Positions 1-6,236 of a DNA stretch of 8,582 bases are shown here, one piece after another. The stretch is taken from the NCBI GenBank assembly GCA_024641465.1, contig JAHEDB010000073.1, positions 1-8,582 on the forward strand, written 5' to 3'. Below the pieces are notes generated by a model that was not told the DNA's origin, made no database searches, and worked only from the letters and a program-made list of their open reading frames with translations. How positions within the stretch are numbered: position 1 is the first letter of the stretch; each line of letters starts with the position of its first letter. Made by a program: the position numbers and the translations under genes. Source of the stretch: Chromatiales bacterium. Lineage in GTDB: Bacteria > Pseudomonadota > Gammaproteobacteria > UBA6429 > Thiohalophilaceae.

Positions 1-285
1 CCGTGCAATTTTATCCCATTCATGCTTGGGGATGACCCGTGGAATGATGTCGAACGGCCACTCCCGGTCGATGGAATTACCTTCCTCTTCTGAATAGACC
101 GTAAAGGTCACCCCCATGGTGCGAATGGCCAGTTCGGCGGCGGTGCGGTATTCATGCAGCTCAGCGTCTTTCAGTGAACTGAAGTAACGGCACAGCGGCC
201 TCGCCCAGTCACGGGGTCGCCCCGTGGTACGAAGCAACTCGTCATGAAAATTATTTATGTGGTAGTTTTTCCAGCGTATCGGCAT
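1..285 (-). CDS. Circularly permuted type-2 ATP-grasp protein, N-terminal part (runs off left edge)
   Basis: The reverse strand is open from ATG at 285-283 to the window edge, giving the first 95 residues. They start MPIRWKNYHINNF and carry the family's N-terminal signature: RPLCRYFSSL, then LAIRTMGVTFTVYSEEE (about residues 51-67), then WPFDIIPRVIPKHEW (about 74-88). From memory this matches the beginning of circularly permuted ATP-grasp proteins (old names DUF404/DUF407, roughly 470-500 residues). The nucleotide-binding residues lie beyond the edge, so activity cannot be judged. The family is predicted to form amide or peptide bonds using ATP and commonly sits beside alpha-E, transglutaminase-like and Anbu protease genes. 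An Anbu gene lies about 2 kb away on the other strand, which supports the call. A weak purine-rich GTGAG lies about 9 nt before the start. Alpha-E and transglutaminase genes would be expected to the left of the window (inference). Confidence 0.85.
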   Translation of the reverse strand, partial: MPIRWKNYHINNFHDELLRTTGRPRDWARPLCRYFSSLKDAELHEYRTAAELAIRTMGVTFTVYSEEEGNSIDREWPFDIIPRVIPKHEWDKIAR

Positions 286-725
286 AGTATTTTGCTCACT
301 CGTTTCGGCTTACACACTTGTGCAGGCTTGAACTTGATATCCCTGCCTTGCACTACAATCGAACACTCCATGCACTATTTTCTGGCGAATATCGAACAAT
401 ACAAACAAATCTATCGCTAGCATCAGGTTCCCAGGCGAGGAGATAAACCTGAGATAATTTCACGAGTTACATCACCTCTTTGTTTAGCCTGCCGCATGTA
501 ATCTATTGCGGTTGACTAAAAGTCATTCCTGATAATTTTATGTTGCAATAGTTGTGCCTTACCGTGATCGTGACACGATGTCGTTAGGGTGGCTAAACGA
601 AAGATGCCATCAGATGTGCTATGCCGTGCCTCGAGCCGGTTCAGGTCGAAGGATAAACGGGACAGGTTATAGTTGTGCCGGTGGCGCCCAGGCATCGCTG
701 GATGCCTGGGTATATAGGGTGAGAG
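286..725. other. Intergenic stretch without a convincing gene
   Basis: This 440-base gap lies between two genes that both read leftward. I see no credible gene. A 68-codon frame starting at 554 is rich in Cys, Gly and Arg, has no good ribosome site and runs into the 3' end of the neighbouring gene. The stretch holds a short palindrome ATCGTG-a-CACGAT near 568-580, two copies of ATAGTTGTGCC about 122 bp apart (near 547 and 669), and a strong hairpin at 687-710. No clear sigma-70 promoter for the ATP-grasp gene was recognised. Confidence 0.5.
687..710 (-). terminator. Perfect 10-bp stem-loop after the dioxygenase-like gene
   Basis: CCCAGGCATC (687-696) pairs perfectly with GATGCCTGGG (701-710) around a GCTG loop. 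The hairpin begins 15 bases past the stop of the leftward gene ending at 726. There is no run of T on either strand after the stem, so it is not a textbook intrinsic terminator. It may act with Rho or protect the mRNA 3' end. Confidence 0.45.
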
Positions 726-1967
726 TTAGTGGGTGGTGCCTGACTGCGTGTGCAGCTTGATGAGTTCTTCATCCACGCCGGCGGCGCGAGTCAGTTCCGC
801 GACATTGTGTTTGGCAAAGAAGCCATCAAAGTCGCCGAAGCGCTGCACATATTCAATGATCAGCGAGGAATGTTCCGACGCGCTGGAAAATATTTGTTTC
901 AGCCCTTCCTCCTTTGAGCCAATCACATCCAGCAGAAAATTTTTGCCCTGCTGTTGAATGGACCTGACCACATAATCGATATTGGTCAGCGCGTGGGTTT
1001 CACCGTCCTGTACCGAAAAGGCGATATGGTGCAGGCGTGGGCCATAGTTGCGCACAAAGTTTTCCGTCGGTGAGGGGAGTTTTTCCAGATGGTTGACAAA
1101 GTAGGGCGTGTTATTGGCGGTAAACACCTTGGCCGGGCTGCGGCGTTCCTGATTGAAGTGCACGCTCTTGGTGACATTGGTGGAAGAGTTTTGGTCCTTG
1201 ATGTCATATGATCCCCAATAGAAATAACTCGACAGGGAAAGATACTCGAGGATGGCGACTTCACGGTTCTGGCTGTAGACACGGGTTGCCAGATGGTCGA
1301 TCGGCTGTATCAGATGGTCAATTTCCAGCTGTTTTTGCAGTTCCTTGGCGGCCAGGTAGACCTCCTGCACATCGGAGCGAATCGTACTGATACCCAGCGA
1401 ATAAACTCGCGACTGGTCTTCTGTCCGTTCCATATAACCGATGATGTTATGGGTGTAGGGGGAGGGTTTGGTGATCGCCAGGTTGCCGGGTAATTCCAGT
1501 TTGCGTATCTCGTCCTGATTGAATAAGCGAAATTCACGGGCCTTCTGTAGTTTTACGACCTCATGCAGATTATTGACCCGCAGGATCTCGCCCATGTAAC
1601 GGCAGTTGGGTTTTTGTGCGCCGATCGGATAGACCTCGTTGAGGCTGCGAAAGATACCCCGGGTGTTTGGATCCTTGACCTCACGCAACAGGATGTCAGG
1701 CGCATCCATATCCACCCGCAGGATGTGTGTCCAGTGTGATTCACTTTCGAGTGTTACCAGATAGTGATAGGGCGACATCAAACTCAGTTCCGCGATATAG
1801 TTGATAGACTGTCCAGGATCGACAGTGAGCATGATGCTGTCGATCTCGCCAATCATTTGCGTTAAACCAATTCGATCCCGTTCGTCGAGTAGCTTAATAA
1901 GATAATTCTCAAAAAATTCCGAATTCTGTTTGTCGCCGTTACGGGAAAATTTGCTGGATGCATTCAT
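726..1967 (-). CDS. HPPD-like vicinal-oxygen-chelate (VOC) family protein, putative non-haem iron dioxygenase
   Basis: This is a 413-residue, probably cytoplasmic protein with no signal peptide or membrane segment. Its C-terminal half resembles the second domain of 4-hydroxyphenylpyruvate dioxygenase. IDHLATRV (His225) aligns with the DHVxxNV ligand motif, RLHHIAFSVQD (His314, or His313) with the HIAF ligand motif, GLKQIF (355-360) with the LLQIF strand, and LIIEYVQRFGDFDGF (Glu372) with FEIIQR. The 2-His-1-Glu metal triad therefore looks complete. Residues 1-215 are much less HPPD-like, and the protein is longer than typical bacterial HPPDs (about 350-360 residues). The substrate is unknown; a keto-acid or peptide-related oxidation is only a guess. 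It lies between a circularly permuted ATP-grasp gene (same strand, downstream) and divergent anbu. The start has only a weak GGTG ahead of it, but a good promoter lies upstream. It could also be a VOC protein with a different chemistry. Confidence 0.72.
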   Translation of the reverse strand: MNASSKFSRNGDKQNSEFFENYLIKLLDERDRIGLTQMIGEIDSIMLTVDPGQSINYIAELSLMSPYHYLVTLESESHWTHILRVDMDAPDILLREVKDPNTRGIFRSLNEVYPIGAQKPNCRYMGEILRVNNLHEVVKLQKAREFRLFNQDEIRKLELPGNLAITKPSPYTHNIIGYMERTEDQSRVYSLGISTIRSDVQEVYLAAKELQKQLEIDHLIQPIDHLATRVYSQNREVAILEYLSLSSYFYWGSYDIKDQNSSTNVTKSVHFNQERRSPAKVFTANNTPYFVNHLEKLPSPTENFVRNYGPRLHHIAFSVQDGETHALTNIDYVVRSIQQQGKNFLLDVIGSKEEGLKQIFSSASEHSSLIIEYVQRFGDFDGFFAKHNVAELTRAAGVDEELIKLHTQSGTTH

Positions 1968-2015
1968 GTTGTGGCACCGTTAATAGTGTAAGTGGGGATG
2001 GTGGGCTGGCTATGC

Positions 2016-2044
2016 ATTATAAGTGAAAAAAATATTGCTGACAG
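2016..2044 (-). promoter_or_regulatory. Candidate sigma-70 promoter of the VOC gene
   Basis: Read on the reverse strand, there is CTGTCA (2044-2039, 4/6 to TTGACA), a 17-nt spacer and a perfect TATAAT (2021-2016). Transcription would start near 2009, giving a leader of about 40 nt before the ATG at 1967. Confidence 0.55.
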
Positions 2045-2283
2045 GAAAATTGCTCTGCCTGTTTTGTCATGAATCTTGCTAAGAATAAGTTGTAAATATC
2101 GATTGCCTGACAATATGGGGCTTGATGGGTGGTGTGACTGCTTTATCCTGGTGCATACACCGGCGATTTAGTCGGCACAACGCAGTGTGTGAGCTAAATT
2201 GGTGCGCGTGTGCGGGTGTCGATAATTATTATTACGTTTCAGACATTGCAGTCTGGCGTGAGTTTTGTTCGATGACGAATAAA

Positions 2284-2312
2284 TTGACAGGCTGTTTATA
2301 TGGAGACATCAT
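2284..2312 (+). promoter_or_regulatory. Candidate promoter of anbu
   Basis: A perfect TTGACA (2284-2289) is followed after 17 nt by CATCAT (2307-2312, 4/6 to TATAAT). Transcription would start near 2319, about 30 nt before the anbu start. If this promoter is used, the small leader frame at 2311 would not be transcribed, so the two readings compete. Confidence 0.4.
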
Positions 2313-2352
2313 GTTTCACGTAAGAGAATTATATCGAGTAAACCGGCGATGA
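2311..2352 (+). CDS. Possible 13-residue leader peptide coupled to anbu
   Basis: ATG at 2311 follows GGAG (2302-2305) at a 5-nt spacing and opens a 13-codon frame, MFHVRELYRVNRR. Its stop TGA (2350-2352) overlaps the anbu ATG in an ATGA arrangement. The anbu start itself lacks a clear Shine-Dalgarno sequence, so translation could be handed over from this short frame. This is an inference from spacing and overlap only. The frame is basic and resembles no peptide I know. It is the tail of a longer open frame and may be chance. Confidence 0.25.
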   Translation: MFHVRELYRVNRR

Positions 2353-3083
2353 CATATTGTGTGGCAATAAAACTGAATAGCGGGCTTGTCTTTGCGTCAG
2401 ATTCACGCACCAATGCCGGCATGGATCAAGTCAGCAGTTACAGTAAGATGAATGCCTTTGCCTCCGGTGAGGATCGGGCCTTTGTATTGCTCTGCTCCGG
2501 CAATCTGGCCACCACCCAGGGGGTGATTAATCATATTCGTCTTGCCCTTTACGATGAGGATGATAAGAATAGTTTTAAGAATTTTAAACACCTGTTCGAC
2601 GTAGCCGAGTACATCGGTTTGCTCAGTCGAAGTGTGCAGGGGCGTGATCGAGGTGGTCCGCAGCAGGAGACGGTCAATCTGGACGCCAGCTTTATTCTCG
2701 GCGGCCAAATTGGCAATGAGGAACCGGAGATCTATCTGATATATCCGGAAGGCAACTACATTTCCGTGTCGCCCAACAAACCGTATTTACAGATCGGTGA
2801 AATAAAATACGGTAAGCCGATCCTCGATCGAATCATCGAACCGGATACCAGCCTGGAGGACGCTGCCCGTTGTGCGATAGTCTCCCTCGACTCAACTATG
2901 CACAGCAATCTTTCTGTTGGCCCACCGATCGAGTTGCTGCTGTATGGTAAAGATCATTTCAAGATCGACCGTTACATAAAACTCGATATTGAATCACCCT
3001 TCTATCAGTCCGTCACCCAGGGTTGGGGCAAAAACCTGCAGAAAGCTTTTACCCGACTGCCGCGTTTCGACTGGGAATACTAA
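2349..3083 (+). CDS. anbu: Anbu, ancestral proteasome-type beta-subunit peptidase
   Basis: This 244-residue, cytoplasmic protein is of usual Anbu length. The N-terminus MTYCVAIKLNSGLVFASDSRTNAG is diagnostic. Removal of Met would expose the catalytic Thr1. In mature numbering, Asp17 (in SDSRTNAG) and Lys32 (SYSKM) fall where proteasome beta subunits have Asp17 and Lys33. SFILGGQIG (about 114-122) and EIYLIYPEGNYI (about 127-138) continue the beta-sandwich. The start is fixed because Thr must follow Met. Anbu is an HslV/20S-related Ntn hydrolase known to form open helical or lock-washer assemblies, with a poorly defined natural substrate. In other genomes it occurs with circularly permuted ATP-grasp, alpha-E and transglutaminase-like genes. 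Here such an ATP-grasp gene lies across the VOC gene on the opposite strand. The ATG overlaps an upstream short-frame stop, and no strong ribosome site is seen. It converges on selO. Confidence 0.93.
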   Translation: MTYCVAIKLNSGLVFASDSRTNAGMDQVSSYSKMNAFASGEDRAFVLLCSGNLATTQGVINHIRLALYDEDDKNSFKNFKHLFDVAEYIGLLSRSVQGRDRGGPQQETVNLDASFILGGQIGNEEPEIYLIYPEGNYISVSPNKPYLQIGEIKYGKPILDRIIEPDTSLEDAARCAIVSLDSTMHSNLSVGPPIELLLYGKDHFKIDRYIKLDIESPFYQSVTQGWGKNLQKAFTRLPRFDWEY

Positions 3084-3105
3084 GGGTCTGCCGATCTAAA
3101 CAATT

Positions 3106-3124
3106 GCGCCGTTATCGCCGGCGC
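3106..3124. terminator. Short GC-rich hairpin between convergent anbu and selO
   Basis: GCGCCG (3106-3111) pairs with CGGCGC (3119-3124) around a 7-nt loop in the 53-base gap between the two stops. On the + strand it is followed by C and then a run of A. On the - strand it is preceded by a T run rather than followed by one. It is therefore a weak candidate for a shared terminator. Confidence 0.35.
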
Positions 3125-3136
3125 CAAAAAGATTAA

Positions 3137-4672
3137 TCAGGAACTACAACTCACCGCAATACCAGTCGCCCAGTCAGGCGGATGCCCGGCATAGCGTTCA
3201 TAGTCAGGGTGCTCATCAAACGGCCTTTGCAATAGACGATACAGGATATCGATTTCGCTATAGTCCTTGTCATCTTCGGCCTTGCGAATGGCGACCTCCG
3301 CCAGATAATTACGCAGGATGTATTTCGGATTGACCTGGTTCATGCGCTCACGCCGCTCGGCATCAACCGAGTTCTCTTGTTGTAAGCGCGCGGCATAGCG
3401 TGCGCCCCAGGCATCAAATCCTGGCCTATCTAAAAACAAATCCCTTATCTGACTTGTAGGGTGCGTCCCACGCACCTCAACGACCTTAAACTCGCTCAAG
3501 CGCCGAAACAAAATCGTATAGTCGGTCTGATTCGCCTGCATCAGATCCAGCAAGCCCTGTAACAGGTGTTGATCCTCCGCCATCGCCTCACGCAGCCCGA
3601 GCTTGGCGCGCATCAATCCAGCGTAGTGTTCAACCAGCTGCGTCTGATATTTCCCCAGTGCGGCCCTGGCCCATTCGGCGCCCTGTTCCGGTTCCTCATG
3701 CAGTAAGGGCAACATGGCCTGCGCCAGGCAACTGAGGTTAAACAGTCCCATCGACGGCTGCTGATCAAATGCATAACGACCTTCGTGATCGGAGTGATTG
3801 CAGATATAAGCGGGTTGATAGGCCTCGATAAAACCAAACGGGCCGTAATCCAGCGTCAAACCAAGGATTGACATGTTGTCACTGTTCATCACACCGTGGG
3901 CAAAGCCCACCGCCTGCCAATTTGCAATCAGGTGTGCAGTGCGCTTAATGACTTCGGTCAATAATGCTTGATAGGGCTGCGCCGAATCCTGCAACTCGGG
4001 ATAGTGATGGGCGAGGACATAATCCGCGAGGGTCTTGATGTGCTCGTACTGACTGCGATAGAAAAATACCTCGAACGAGCCAAAGCGCACATGCGAGGGC
4101 GCGAGGCGGGTGAGCATGGCGCCGGATTCGATGTTCTCGCGATACACCTCTTCATCACCGCCCACCATGGCCAGTGCGCGGGTGGTGGGAATGCCGAGGC
4201 CGTGCATTGCCTCGGAGCACAGGTACTCGCGAATCGTCGAGCGCAATACCGCGCGGCCATCGCCGCCACGAGAATAGGGCGTCAGGCCGCTGCCCTTGAG
4301 TTGCACTTCCCAGCGCTGACCGGCCGGGTTGGTGATCTCCCCCAGCATGATCGCCCGGCCATCGCCGAGTTGCGGTACGAGATGTCCGAACTGATGCCCG
4401 GCGTAGAGCATGGCCAATGGCTCGGCTCCCGCTGGCAGTGACTGACCACTCAACCACGTCAGCCACTCCGGCGCAGTCGCGTCCAGTCCCAGTAAGGCCG
4501 CTGCATCTGCATTGAAATGCACCATCCAGGTAGGGCGGGAAAACGGTGTCGGCCGCACCTGCGAATAAAACGCCTCACCCAGGCGGGCAAAGGAATTGGT
4601 CCAATGGGCACGATTCAGTGAGACGGGGCTGGCAGGCGGGGCGGGGCGATCATCAGGTAAATACATAAGCAA
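3137..4672 (-). CDS. selO: Protein adenylyltransferase SelO (YdiU/UPF0061 family)
   Basis: This 511-residue pseudokinase-fold enzyme transfers AMP from ATP to Ser/Thr/Tyr of target proteins and is linked in E. coli to redox stress. Signatures in order: YAGHQFGHLVPQLGDGRA (90-107); QLKGSG with Lys126; TPYSRGGDGRAVLRSTIREYL (131-151); HGVMNSDNMSILG with Asp265, the probable catalytic base; DYGPFGF with Asp275 for metal binding; NPKYILRNYLAE (448-459); and the classical C-terminus PPDWATGIAVSCSS. Cys509 sits next to the position that is selenocysteine in eukaryotic SelO; here the end is Ser-Ser. It is somewhat longer than E. coli YdiU (478 residues). Residues 399-406 are encoded by an intact copy of the genome's REP-like repeat, which lies in frame. 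No strong ribosome site precedes ATG 4672; Met3 at 4666 is a possible alternative start. It converges with anbu and appears monocistronic. Confidence 0.96.
   Translation of the reverse strand: MLMYLPDDRPAPPASPVSLNRAHWTNSFARLGEAFYSQVRPTPFSRPTWMVHFNADAAALLGLDATAPEWLTWLSGQSLPAGAEPLAMLYAGHQFGHLVPQLGDGRAIMLGEITNPAGQRWEVQLKGSGLTPYSRGGDGRAVLRSTIREYLCSEAMHGLGIPTTRALAMVGGDEEVYRENIESGAMLTRLAPSHVRFGSFEVFFYRSQYEHIKTLADYVLAHHYPELQDSAQPYQALLTEVIKRTAHLIANWQAVGFAHGVMNSDNMSILGLTLDYGPFGFIEAYQPAYICNHSDHEGRYAFDQQPSMGLFNLSCLAQAMLPLLHEEPEQGAEWARAALGKYQTQLVEHYAGLMRAKLGLREAMAEDQHLLQGLLDLMQANQTDYTILFRRLSEFKVVEVRGTHPTSQIRDLFLDRPGFDAWGARYAARLQQENSVDAERRERMNQVNPKYILRNYLAEVAIRKAEDDKDYSEIDILYRLLQRPFDEHPDYERYAGHPPDWATGIAVSCSS
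3456..3476 (+). repeat. REP-like unit inside selO (subtype A, exact)
   Basis: GTAG is followed by arms GGTGCGT and ACGCACC around a CCC loop. The unit is identical over 21 bases to the intergenic copies at 4844, 4967, 6156 and 6237. It lies antisense to selO and is read through in frame as residues Glu399 to Thr406 (codons covering E-VRGTHP-T). Confidence 0.9.
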
Positions 4673-4696
4673 AATACTCGGGTATTAGATAGGAGC

Positions 4697-4725
4697 ATTC
4701 TAGCCGCCTGTCTTCCAAAAACCAA
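4697..4725 (-). promoter_or_regulatory. Possible promoter of selO
   Basis: On the reverse strand, TTGGTT (4725-4720, 3/6 to TTGACA), a 17-nt spacer and TAGAAT (4702-4697, 5/6 to TATAAT) would start transcription near 4690, about 18 nt before the ATG. The match is modest. An alternating TA stretch at about 4740-4748 further upstream is another AT-rich element. Confidence 0.33.
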
Positions 4726-4799
4726 GATGAGGGGATACTTATATATATACCGGCTTTTTGTCGTAAGGACGTTCTATGCCCCAGATGCCGGAAAACTCC

Positions 4800-4820
4800 G
4801 GTGCGCAGGGCGCACACTAC
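4800..4820 (-). repeat. REP-like unit (subtype B, one stem mismatch)
   Basis: On the - strand, GTAG is followed by arms TGTGCGC and GCGCACC around a CCT loop. The outermost stem pair is broken relative to the copy at 6204. It is the left half of the first full BIME unit. Confidence 0.8.
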
Positions 4821-4843
4821 AAATGGATTGGAACGATGGCAGC

Positions 4844-4864
4844 GTAGGGTGCGTCCCACGCACC
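4844..4864 (+). repeat. REP-like unit (subtype A, exact)
   Basis: GTAG plus arms GGTGCGT and ACGCACC with a CCC loop. It is the right half of the first BIME unit and identical to the copy in selO. Confidence 0.88.
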
Positions 4865-4922
4865 GGATCACCGAGCCAGGCAAGCAATTATCATGGCTGT
4901 CCTGGCACCACTGGTTAATTCC

Positions 4923-4943
4923 GGTGCGCAGGGTGCACCCTAC
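4923..4943 (-). repeat. REP-like unit (subtype B, one stem mismatch)
   Basis: On the - strand, GTAG is followed by arms GGTGCAC and GCGCACC around a CCT loop. The sixth base of the first arm is A, which breaks one inner pair. It is the left half of the second BIME unit. Confidence 0.82.
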
Positions 4944-4966
4944 AAATGGATTGGATCGATGGCAGC

Positions 4967-4987
4967 GTAGGGTGCGTCCCACGCACC
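4967..4987 (+). repeat. REP-like unit (subtype A, exact)
   Basis: GTAG plus arms GGTGCGT and ACGCACC with a CCC loop. It is the right half of the second BIME unit. Confidence 0.88.
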
Positions 4988-5032
4988 GGATCACCGAGCC
5001 AGGCAAGCAATTATCACCGTCCAGCGGATCAA

Positions 5033-5048
5033 GTGCGTCCCACGCACC
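5033..5048 (+). repeat. Truncated subtype A REP-like unit lacking its GTAG head
   Basis: Bases 5033-5048 keep GTGCGT-CCC-ACGCACC, but the GTAG tetranucleotide and the first stem G are replaced by unrelated bases (ATCAA). The downstream tail is intact to 5086, so the left part of this unit was lost or replaced. Confidence 0.75.
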
Positions 5049-5150
5049 GGATCACCGAGCCAGGCAAGCAATTATCATGGCTGTCCAAGTAACACTATTT
5101 GTTGCCTTGCCAAATCCCATATTAAAAATCTAGTCAAGAGATGCTTAAAT

Positions 5151-5183
5151 TTGATACAGTATTACCCATAATAAATATATAAA
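5151..5183 (+). promoter_or_regulatory. AT-rich putative promoter region of the alpha/beta hydrolase gene
   Basis: TTGATA (5151-5156, 5/6 to TTGACA) is followed by an AT-rich run containing TATAAA (5178-5183, 5/6 to TATAAT), but the spacer is 21 nt, which is too long for a standard sigma-70 site. The region is a plausible promoter area, with no precise assignment. Confidence 0.25.
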
Positions 5184-5213
5184 AATAAAGAATACCTCCT
5201 GGGTGGGCAACGC

Positions 5214-6152
5214 ATGAAGTTACACGAATCCATAACGCTCCGTGATGGGCGGACTCTCGGCTATTCCGATATTGGTGACCCGAGCCATTTCCCTGTTTTG
5301 TATTTTCATGGTTTTCCCGGCTCCCGGCTGGAGGCGGCCTTTGCCGAACAGACCATCCTGCAACGCAAGGTACGGGTGCTGGCGGTGGAGCGCCCCGGCT
5401 ATGGTCAATCCACGCACTATCCGGAACGCAAGATCACCGATTGGCCGGGCGATATCGAACAACTCGTCGATGCCCTTGGGCTGCCGCGATTTTCTCTACT
5501 TGGCGTCTCCGCCGGTGGCATCTATGCCCTGGCCTGTGCCCATGCCTTGTCCGAACGGGTGCACTGCACCGGCATCGCGGGCACCCTGGCCCCCATGTAT
5601 CAGACCGACACCCGCAAACTCATGGCCTGGCTACCGCGCAACGCCTACGGCATGCTCAACCGTCAGCCGCGACTGGCTCGCTTATTCATTGGCCGCTTGA
5701 ACGGCGCACTGAGCCGACACCGGCCGGACTGGGTGATCAATGGCATCCTGCCCGGTCTGTGTAAGCGAGACCGGCACGCCCTCGGCGAGGAAAATTTTCG
5801 GCGTGAATTCACCAAATCCATTAAAGAGGCCTACCGCCACGGTTATGCCGGTCCATTGCATGACCTGACCCTGACGGCTCAAGACTGGGGCTTTCGCCCA
5901 CAGGATATTCGGGTTCCGGTTCACCTCTGGCACGGCCTGGCCGATACCATCGTGCCACCGGTCATGGGTCACTATCTCAAGGACCGCCTGCCCAATTGCC
6001 ACAGCATCTTCCCCGAAGACGAAGGCCACTTTTCCATCGTCACCAACTATATGGGAGAGGCCTTGCGCACCCTCAGTCACGGCAGTGATCGGCATACCAC
6101 CCTCGCCGAGGCCCTCCAGCCCATCGACGAAGAATTGGAATTGGAGATTTAA
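5214..6152 (+). CDS. Alpha/beta-fold hydrolase
   Basis: This 312-residue cytoplasmic protein has a complete alpha/beta-hydrolase signature. The oxyanion-hole motif FHGFPGSR spans residues 31-38. ERPGYGQS (59-66) follows the second strand. The nucleophile elbow GVSAG puts Ser99 at its centre. HGLADTIVP supplies Asp244 and DEGHFSI supplies His272. A lid-like insertion of about 100 residues (roughly 125-225) is rich in basic and aromatic residues. The substrate cannot be told; esterase, lipase or epoxide-hydrolase-like activity are all possible for the family. Met at 5214 leaves the N-terminal strand intact and is preceded by a modest GGGTGGG about 6-12 nt upstream. No other gene is close enough on the same strand to be an obvious operon partner. 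REP-like repeats bound the gene on both sides, the downstream cluster starting 3 nt after its stop. Confidence 0.92.
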   Translation: MKLHESITLRDGRTLGYSDIGDPSHFPVLYFHGFPGSRLEAAFAEQTILQRKVRVLAVERPGYGQSTHYPERKITDWPGDIEQLVDALGLPRFSLLGVSAGGIYALACAHALSERVHCTGIAGTLAPMYQTDTRKLMAWLPRNAYGMLNRQPRLARLFIGRLNGALSRHRPDWVINGILPGLCKRDRHALGEENFRREFTKSIKEAYRHGYAGPLHDLTLTAQDWGFRPQDIRVPVHLWHGLADTIVPPVMGHYLKDRLPNCHSIFPEDEGHFSIVTNYMGEALRTLSHGSDRHTTLAEALQPIDEELELEI

Positions 6153-6155
6153 ATC

Positions 6156-6176
6156 GTAGGGTGCGTCCCACGCACC
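6156..6176 (+). repeat. REP-like unit (subtype A, exact) just after the hydrolase stop
   Basis: GTAG plus arms GGTGCGT and ACGCACC with a CCC loop, beginning four bases after the last base of the hydrolase stop codon. In the transcript it would form a 3'-terminal hairpin. Confidence 0.88.
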
Positions 6177-6203
6177 GCATGCACGATGTAGATGGTCATC
6201 CCC

Positions 6204-6224
6204 GGTGCGCAGGGCGCACCCTAC
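6204..6224 (-). repeat. REP-like unit (subtype B, perfect stem)
   Basis: On the - strand, GTAG is followed by arms GGTGCGC and GCGCACC around a CCT loop. All seven pairs form. Compared with subtype A, the innermost T-A pair is replaced by C-G, a compensated change. Confidence 0.88.
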
Positions 6225-6236
6225 GGATTGGTTATT

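Larger units (their letters stand above)
1968..2348. other. Divergent intergenic region between the VOC gene and anbu
   Basis: This 380-base, AT-rich region separates two divergent genes and carries candidate promoters for both (see separate entries). An open frame of 76 codons (2122-2352, +) crosses it, but its composition (many Cys, Trp and His) and the absence of a ribosome site at 2122 argue against a full-length protein. Its last 14 codons are considered separately. A loose inverted repeat lies near 2040-2074 (TGACAGG with CCTG...TGTCA). No other structure was seen. Confidence 0.5.
4797..5086. repeat. BIME-like tandem repeat block (two full units and a truncated third)
   Basis: The unit at 4798-4893 recurs at 4921-5016 with 93 of 96 positions identical, giving a 123-bp period. 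A third, truncated copy at 5033-5086 repeats bases 4849-4902 exactly. Each full unit holds a subtype B REP motif on the - strand, a 23-base spacer, a subtype A motif on the + strand, and a unique tail that includes CCGAGCCAGGCAAGCAATT. Frames running through it (4653-5006 -, 4801-5133 +) are repeat translations, not genes. The block sits between selO and the hydrolase gene, which read away from each other. Confidence 0.9.

Noticed and set aside
554..760. 68-codon open frame (+) in the first intergenic region
   Set aside because: It has biased Cys/Gly/Arg composition, no ribosome site, and overlap with the 3' end of the opposite gene and its hairpin.
2122..2310. Upstream part of a 76-codon frame before anbu
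   Set aside because: It has no ribosome site at 2122 and an unnatural composition. Only the last 14 codons have any translational signal.
3968..4441. 157-codon open frame (+) antisense to selO
   Set aside because: selO is securely identified by conserved motifs over this whole stretch. The antisense frame is a by-product of GC-rich codons.
4653..5006. 117-codon open frame (-) with repeated CVGRTLR and LRTG peptides
   Set aside because: It is a translation of the tandem BIME units. The internal peptide repeats mirror the DNA repeats, and it overlaps the selO start region.
4797..5086. CRISPR-like array
   Set aside because: There are only two and a half units, of 123-bp period. The 'spacers' are part of the repeat and near-identical, and there are no cas genes.
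4801..5133. 110-codon open frame (+) with two VRPTHRITEPGKQL segments
   Set aside because: It is the other-strand translation of the same repeat block, with no ribosome site.
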